64,000 nt of DNA from Magnolia sinica (taxonomy: Eukaryota; Streptophyta; Magnoliopsida; Magnoliales; Magnoliaceae), in contig NC_080577.1 in the NCBI RefSeq assembly GCF_029962835.1, forward strand, positions 7,044,501 to 7,108,500, written 5' to 3'. Below the pieces are notes generated by a model. It had not been told where the DNA came from. It did no database searches and was given only the letters and a program-made list of their open reading frames with translations. Below, in pieces: positions 57,737 to 64,000 of the stretch (position 1 is the first letter of the stretch; every line of letters begins with the position of its first letter). The translations under genes and the position numbers were made by a program.

Positions 57737-58730
57737 TTGAGTAGGCATTTAATGAATAACTTGCAAAGATATGTTGCAATTCTCATCTGGCAACCACCTG
57801 TCGTCCAATCAAATTGTATTACTTCATGCCTTAGGTAAGATATAGTCCATTTGTCACATATATGTCTTTTGAATCCAAACCTACCTCCTGGTTATCTTCA
57901 TATGTCATATGAATCACAGCTATCAAAATCATTTTCAAATACCACGGGCTTACTTGGATTGAGAATTACCGTGCTAATGTAATGAAAAGTATAATAATTA
58001 TAAAATTCTTTATCAAAACAACTGCATTTGACTAAGGATTATCATGTTTGGTTTATTGACAATTTTTTTTTATTATTTTAATGTCAAATCATTAAATCCA
58101 TATGGCACACATCACCTAATTGTTACCATGTACTAGTAGAAAAGCTCTCTGGCCACTTATTTTTATTCATTTTTTATTTTTTTTAAAACCTTTTTTTTAA
58201 CACACGTACACACCCCCACACACTTACGCTAGTGAAATTTCACCACCTATGGATACTCGAACCCTTGAGTGGGTGTTGCAACTCCTGAAAGTCTACCACT
58301 TAAGATATATGTGTTTCATTTGTGTTGTCCATATGTTTTTTCAACTCATTTTAAAGTATGAGCTCAAAAAATGAGGCAAATCCAATCTCAGGTGCACCAC
58401 ACTATAAGAAACAATGGTGATGGAATGTCCACCTTGATAACCGTCTTAAGCCAAGTGTAATGTTTATTTTCCATCCAACTTATATTGATTAGGTTATCCA
58501 AACTTAGCTGGAGGGAAACACAAATATCAACTTGATCTAAGACTTTCATAGCCCCTCGTAAGTTTCTAATTGTGGGAGTTCAATCATAGATTGTTTCCTG
58601 TGATATGGTCCACCTAGGATTTGGATCTGCTTCATATTTGATGTGGGTTCCAACCATGGCTCATCGATGAATAAAGTACACTTCAAGACGAAGGTCATGG
58701 GGTTAATGTTATGGAAAATGTTTTGATTAA
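57737..58730. repeat. Dispersed repeat C, copy 3, containing a SINE
   Basis: Begins GAGTAGGCATTTAATGAATAAC and ends TGTGGGTTCCAACCATGG. Interrupted by the SINE at about 58195-58306. Confidence 0.6.
58195..58306 (-). mobile_element. tRNA-derived SINE, second copy
   Basis: On the minus strand it reads GGTAGACTTTCAGGAGTT (box-A-like) and AAGGGTTCGAGTATCCATAG (box-B-like), then TTTCACTAGCGTAAGTG and an ACAC/A-rich tail, the same order as 31969-32117. Flanking duplication is short or worn. Confidence 0.7.
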
Positions 58731-58959
58731 AAATATTTTAAATAAAAAATTATATATAAATATATAAAAAGGTTCATGAAAAACTTGGTTTTTTGTGTTT
58801 TGGGAATAGTCCTGTATCGGAAAGGAGAGAAGACATTTTTTTCTTAATAAGTAGGTCTTGAGTAACTTACTATTTACTTAATGAATCAGATGAGAACTGA
58901 GACTTGCACGCACGCACGGGCTCGAGCATAGTCTTAGGCTTGTTTTGAGGGCGTGTGCA
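58731..58959. other. No recognised feature
   Basis: AT-rich spacer. Confidence 0.35.
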
Positions 58960-59390
58960 TGTGATGCATTGTAGCTGTAGAGTCGCTAGTAGCGCCATTT
59001 TGCATGTGTCGCAGATGGGTCGCTCCCTCATGACCTTATGCGAATAGGTGCGACAATGGCTAAGAGAAATTGGTTAGGTGATTGGATTCAGAGTATTGTG
59101 GAAAGAGGTCTGAGAGAGACCTATCTACCTTATATAAGGGGTAAAACTAGGAGGAATACTAATGAGCTCGGGCATATGAGGCAGTGTAGTTGTAGAGGCG
59201 CCAGTGGCACATTTTGCATGTGTCACAGATGGGTCACTCGCTCACGACCTTATGCGAACAGGTGCGACAATGGTTAAGAGAGATTGGTTAGGTGATCGGA
59301 TTTAGAGTATTGTGGGTAAGAGGTCTAAGAGAGACCTATCTACCTTATATAAGGGGTAAAACTAGGAGGAATATCAATAAGCTCATGCCC
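58960..59390 (+). repeat. 214-bp tandem duplication with TATA-like motif
   Basis: Unit 1 about 58960-59174, unit 2 about 59175-59390, offset 214-215 bases: AGATGGGTCGCTC/AGATGGGTCACTC, GGTGCGACAATGG, CTTATATAAGGGGTAAAACT. The TATATAAGG box before GGGTAAAAC suggests a duplicated promoter segment of an LTR, but no LTR ends were found. Confidence 0.8.
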
Positions 59391-60006
59391 ATCCAACCTT
59401 ACAAATCAAATCAAATCTATAATGCAATGCTGCTTATCATTTTATTCTGTCTTGGAATAACTTATCTTAGATTACAAAAATTCGTTTACACAATGCTATG
59501 CAAGACCAACTTTAGCATAGGAGTAGTATAATCCTATTCATCTACAATACTATGCTGGACAGACCTAGACTACTAGTAGCATAATTCCCTTCCATCATTG
59601 CAAGCATTAGATCACAAGATAGTCCTTTTTTCTTTTATTTTTAGTAGTGTAATTTTCTTCATTTATGCCCAAATTGATAGGCTAAAGAAGATTAAATTTA
59701 GGGCATCATCATCTACGTCACAAATGATGGATCACAAATAGATATCATTATAATTTTTTTTAGAAATATTTATTTCAATTTAATACAATTGAGTTCCTCT
59801 ACTCTCACATTGCGCAAGTCGAATGATCTCTACTATTGTCAAGCTCCAAAATTTGGTGCACAATTTGGTTAGACCCGACTCTGAATCACAGGTTGTGATT
59901 AAATTTTTAAATATTCTCAACTACAAATTTAATAAAAAATACATTACAATAAATCAAATATTCATCCGATACAATGTTTAGACTCACTTTTAAGTTTTTT
60001 ACTGTA
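59391..60006. other. No recognised feature
   Basis: AT-rich, non-coding. Confidence 0.35.
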
Positions 60007-60012
60007 CACTAC

Positions 60013-60115
60013 CAAAAGATAGAGCAAAGATGATAGATGTGTGGCCATTTGGCTACGGCTTATAGCCGTCGGTAAGAAAGACGGCTAACATCCGTCGCTA
60101 AATGAGAAGAATTCT
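60013..60115 (+). mobile_element. CACTA-like terminus with ACGGCTA motifs
   Basis: CACTACCAAAAGATAG near 60013 is followed by GGCTACGGCTTATAGCCGTC, GACGGCTAACATCCGTC, the subterminal motif type of plant CACTA elements. After about 60115 the sequence turns into a MITE; the element is truncated or nested. Confidence 0.55.
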
Positions 60116-60500
60116 ACACCAAAGATTTTTCAGGGTGGACGTTCAATCGCTACTGTTTTCCTGTGGTGTTTTTCACCCGAGATTTATTTCCACTGAATTT
60201 TTGGTATCAACCTTATAAAAGTTTTTACTAATGGATTTACGGTGTGGATTAAACAAAAACATAATGCTGGGGTCCATAGAGCCGTACCAGATACAAATTG
60301 CAAGCTACCGTTTTCATTTGTACGGTAAAAAGTTAGATTTGTATTTTTTGTTAAATAGTGGTGACCCATTCATAGAAAATGTGGGTTTGATATATGTCTA
60401 TCCAGACCATCCAAATAATGGCCCTTGTTGTATATGGATTATATTGATGTAATAATATTTTAAGCATCCACTAAATGGACCCTTAATTGTACGGTTATGA
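60116..60500. repeat. MITE remnant
   Basis: GTGGACGTTCAATCGCTACTG and CTAATGGATTTACGGTGTGG belong to the GTGGGCC-type interior; no left edge. Confidence 0.45.
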
Positions 60501-62560
60501 ATACTATCTAATTATATACCATATGTTAAACTCACATTTTATGGATTTCAATACTTATCCAATTTCATCAGCGAAATTTTCATTTTCCGTCATTCGACCG
60601 CCCTTTTCTTCCTCTCCCTTCCCTCTTTCGAGCGTCGCCAGTCGATCGCCCTTCTGCCTTGCGGTGGCGTGATGATTCAGACCGTTCATCTAGAAGCTCG
60701 TATACGGATTTTATGCTAAGGTGAGTCATGGAATGTAATCAGATTTTTCTTTATTAAATCATGGGAGAAGATAACACATCCCCTACTGTCATCACCATCC
60801 ACAATCATCTCTGTTAATTCCAGCATCTCATCTGTGCAAACCAGCACTTTCACCATCGATCTCATCTCTGCCACAAGACCTGAAATCCACGTCTGTTAAA
60901 ACAACAAACTCCAACCCCATTTTTACAAAATCAGCCAGTAAGAACTCAACTGCTGCTTACGAAGCCACCCATCAGCAAATACGCCTAGAAACCCATCTTC
61001 AATGATGACCAGAGACGCGTAGCAGAGCTGAACAGAACATCAACCCTCTTTTACTCTTATTTCGTTCATCCACCTACGGTGCTCTACATGTGCACTGCAC
61101 AGTGTCTACACACCAGATCTGTTCAGGTTAATGTTACAAAACGGGATTGACTTTTATTTTTAAAATGAACTGGATTAATTGCAAAATAATATTATAAAGG
61201 TTTCCAAGTTCAAGATTCAGATGTTGATCTGTTGGACCAGCCAGTGAAACTGAATCATAGGTGATATCATTCATTGATTATATGCAATAGGTAGTTTTCA
61301 GATACAGAACAATGGGAAGTGCTAGCTTGCCTATATATCTAATTTGGTGACTCTTAGAGCAGTTACCCATGGTAATTTTCAGATAAGTACAACTCTTAAA
61401 GTAGTTCCAGGTGACATGTTTGACAAAATGCCGCAACAAAACAAGCTTTTGTTTCTTTCTTTCTCCAATATTTATAATTCAATCCAAATTCTTCTTTTAG
61501 CAAAATATGTCAAGGCAACGAAGGGTTAGGTAGCTAACCCTCCGTATCATTCCAACACGTTTGGCATGCATAGACTGATCCAATGCAAGTGGGAATGGGA
61601 CTGTTCGGGCCCATCATAACCATTTAAATTGTCATTTGGCCTACGTATGATTTCTAAGGCTCTAACAGATTTCTAAGGCTACCATACATAGATTGAATGT
61701 GCAGATAATGCAGATTTCTAAGGCTATCAAATCCTTTGAGTTTGACCTTGAGAAGAAGAAAGTAAGTTTCAGATGCACACAGGCAGTTGCTGATGTTGGC
61801 CTGTTTTTTGGTTCTCGCTTCTCAAGTAAGTATGCTAATATGAGTGGTTTTCAACGTCAGGAGCCATGTTCTTTTCTGATTAACCATTTTCTATTTCAAA
61901 TGCTCTTGATTCATCAGATATACTCTATTTTGGATCTTCCTGCTAATCAGCAAGCTAGCATTCAGATACTATGTTGAGGTGATTTCATTTCTTCACCAAC
62001 TCTTACATGAATTTATCATCATCAGGGATTCAGATTAGTAGTTGCTATGAATTAGAGATTATTAATGCATTAGATTTTCATTATATGGATATTTAATTTG
62101 TTGTTGAGAGATGCTGTTGCAAGCAATCACAACCATACTGGCCTCATTGACGGTGAAATAATCCCTACAGGTGGTGGTGTTATTTGTACTTAAGATGTTT
62201 TAGTGGCAATTATCGAAGTATAGATATTCAAAAAAAATAAATAAATAAATAAAAATCATCTGAAGCAGTAGCTAGATCCGATAGCTCAAAACAGTACCAA
62301 ATCCGTGGGGGCAACTGCTAGTTCGTCTACAGAGGAGCCGTTGATAGTTGGACCTCAAGCTTCTTCTAAGAAAGCCAATGGGAAGGTACCAGACAAAAAT
62401 CCTTCCCAGTAGCAGCAGACAGCTTTGCGGGTCAAAACAGTACCAAATCCTTAGGGGCAACTGCTAGTTTGCCTACGGAGGAGCCATTGACAGCTGGGTC
62501 TCAAGCTTCCTATAAGAAAGCCAATGGGAAGGCTGAGCTGGGTCTTCTCATCATGCTCCT
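60501..62560 (+). other. Possible decayed gene fragment
   Basis: Base composition is less AT-rich and shows few MITE features. 60560-60680 is pyrimidine-rich with short Ser/Pro coding potential, like a 5' leader. 61693-61977 is an open frame (FEFDLEKKKVSFRCTQAV..., LDLPANQQASIQIL). 62287-62540 holds two coding-like units (TEEPL, QASSKKANGK). The pieces are in different frames and I recognise none of them, so no gene is claimed. Confidence 0.3.
62287..62540. repeat. 146-bp tandem duplication
   Basis: CAAAACAGTACCAAATCC starts both units (62287 and 62433), with AAGAAAGCCAATGGGAAGG ending the shared part of each. The unit length is not a multiple of three, so the second copy is in another frame; it breaks any older ORF. 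Confidence 0.88.
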
Positions 62561-62880
62561 TTATCTGCATGCCTGAAAATGAAACCACATCTAATGTACT
62601 TTGCGATAACAACATGCTGAATTTTCCTCATTTTTAGTTGCTTCTCAGCCTTCAAAGAACTCACTAATAGCGTTTTGGACCTTGTCATTCCACCACTAAG
62701 TTTCCTTATATGAGAGGTGTTTCCTTTCAGATACTCCTAGAACTTTTGTTGCCACTTTCCTAATGCACTCAGCTAATCTCATTCCACATGATAGGAACCT
62801 CATCCTCAAAATTCCACTTTGCATGACTACTCGTTGTAGGGCAGGAGCATGCCTACAACCTCTGTGGGGCAAGTGACTTA
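62561..62880. other. No recognised feature
   Basis: Non-coding spacer. Confidence 0.35.
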
Positions 62881-63160
62881 ATGTGCATAAGATCCACATC
62901 GTTCATCAGGCATGCCACCTAATGTTTGGCCTTGATCCTGAACATCACGCTGATCCAAAACTCAGGTGGGTTTCACCATAGGAAATAACGTAAAATCACA
63001 CCAAAACCTCTGATTTACGTGCTGTGGTCCACCTATGTTTCGGAACATCCTGATTTTTGGAAAGACCCTTCATCCTGATGATTTGCATCAAATAAACAAA
63101 TTGGGTGGCATTTATATACCATGGTGGGCCCCACACTCAACTAATGGTGGGTGTCCCATC
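62881..63160. repeat. Partial GTGGGCC-type MITE
   Basis: GTGCATAAGATCCACATCG through GTGGTCCACCTATG to CATGGTGGGCCCCACACTC; the left edge is worn. Confidence 0.5.
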
Positions 63161-63546
63161 TCAACTTCCCTGCGGTGTTTCCTACATGATTTTTAAAATG
63201 TACATTTTTTTTTCTAACACAAATAAAAAATATCACTATAACTAGATCACATATGGTTAGATCGTCGCTCCGTTTCTCCCTTAACTAGTATCTAAGTTGT
63301 GGAATACTGTTAATGTGGGTGTGAGCATAACAGCTCGTGGGATCGTATCTAATCCAAATTTGAAATTTGTATAATTATACAAAATGTACAAATAATGAAA
63401 ATACTTTGTTTAAATTTTAAAATACAATATAAAGTACTGAATCTTAAAAGATGAGATGAATGCAATACTGAAAGTGTATAGATGCTCCGAATTTCAAACT
63501 TTTCATGAATTATATAAATAACAATTATCTTTTACAACACTGTATC
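63161..63546. other. AT-rich spacer
   Basis: No coding sequence or defined repeat. Confidence 0.4.
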
Positions 63547-64000
63547 TAGGGATGTACGCGAGCAGAGTTAGCTCTGTAGCTCGCTCGATTCGACTCGGTT
63601 CGAAATTGAGTTCGAGCCAAGTCGGGCTGATTTTTTGAGCTCAAAAAAATTTCAAACCGAGTTCGAGCTTGCCCGAGCTCGACTTGACTCAGATTGAACC
63701 TGACTCAAACGAACTCGGATCGATTCAGTTTGGTGACTCGGTTACTTTGATATTGCTGTTGCTCACCAAGTGTTTGATGAAATGACTTAATGAAGTATGA
63801 CTGGTGGCAAGGAAGGTACGCATATGAAACGAATACCCTTTTTTTTTCTTGATTTTTATGTTGCTTACAAGGTGTTTAATAAAATACTTGTAAAACTACT
63901 ATTGTTGTTTTATATACAATGAGATTTTGAAGGTGCAGACCATGTGTTTGTGAAAATGCCGCACAGGTGAACTCGGCTCGAACTGGCCCGAGCTATTGAT
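63547..64000 (+). mobile_element. hAT element (TCGAG/GAGCTCG type), runs off window
   Basis: TAGGGATGTACGCGAG begins a copy that follows 51617-52216 motif by motif (GCTCGATTCGACTCGGTTCG, GCTCACCAAGTGTTTGATGA) to the end of the window. The 8 bases before it are ACTGTATC; the right end and its duplicate lie beyond 64000. Confidence 0.8.

Noticed and set aside
60487-60672. Small Ser/Pro-rich protein gene
   Set aside because: Arises from a pyrimidine-rich stretch; no conserved feature or splice context supports it.

Overview
This looks like a gene-poor, transposon-rich stretch of a flowering-plant nuclear genome. Plant-type LTR retrotransposons, LINEs with RNase H domains, hAT/Mutator/CACTA-type elements and a two-exon plant small-molecule O-methyltransferase (OMT) gene support that. 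The very abundant palindromic repeats with a GTGGGCCC edge and the OMT type make me lean to a magnoliid or other early-diverging woody lineage, but that is memory-based and weak.

Layout. 1-6049: a non-autonomous Ty3/gypsy-like LTR element (tRNA-Asp primer site, one broken ORF, ~2 kb 3' LTR), abutting 6050-7591, the 3' end of a decayed LINE (zf-RVT region, RNase H, poly-A). 8678-11055: a block holding the one apparently intact gene of the window, an OMT on the minus strand (exons 10190-10963 and 9167-9469, 358 aa). 11.5-24 kb: dense palindromic MITEs, a minisatellite-bearing inverted-repeat family with CACTA-like ends, and microsatellites. 24-28 kb: AT-rich, nearly featureless, with one degraded ORF. 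28.6-32.2 kb: a hAT element, an internally deleted gypsy element and a tRNA-derived SINE with an 18-bp target duplication. 32.2-35.3 kb: a run of Mutator-type MITEs, one with a perfect 9-bp duplication.

35.3-42.4 kb is the most unusual region. A CACTA-like end with iterated CCGAGGCTAAA-type motifs is followed by single exons, each with splice-site context, from four unrelated genes: calmodulin, endonuclease V, a MurC-like Mur ligase and 3-dehydroquinate synthase. All lie on the minus strand. This is best read as a transposon that captured fragments of several genes (Pack-CACTA-like, less likely Helitron), later hit by a solo LTR.

42.4-50.3 kb: more nested LTRs, Mutator MITEs and hAT elements, two of them with perfect or near-perfect target duplications. 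50417-54375: a direct duplicate of the OMT block in which the gene carries two frameshifts and a 600-bp hAT element in its intron; it is a pseudogene. 54.8-64 kb: nested solo LTR, a retroposon inside a MITE, a 214-bp tandem duplication, a CACTA end, a possible decayed gene fragment, and a hAT copy running off the end.

The two OMT copies are the only host-gene story: a dispersed duplication in direct orientation about 42 kb apart. The surviving copy has lost the Asp next to the catalytic His, while the dead copy still encodes it. All positions were read by eye; boundaries of decayed repeats are approximate.
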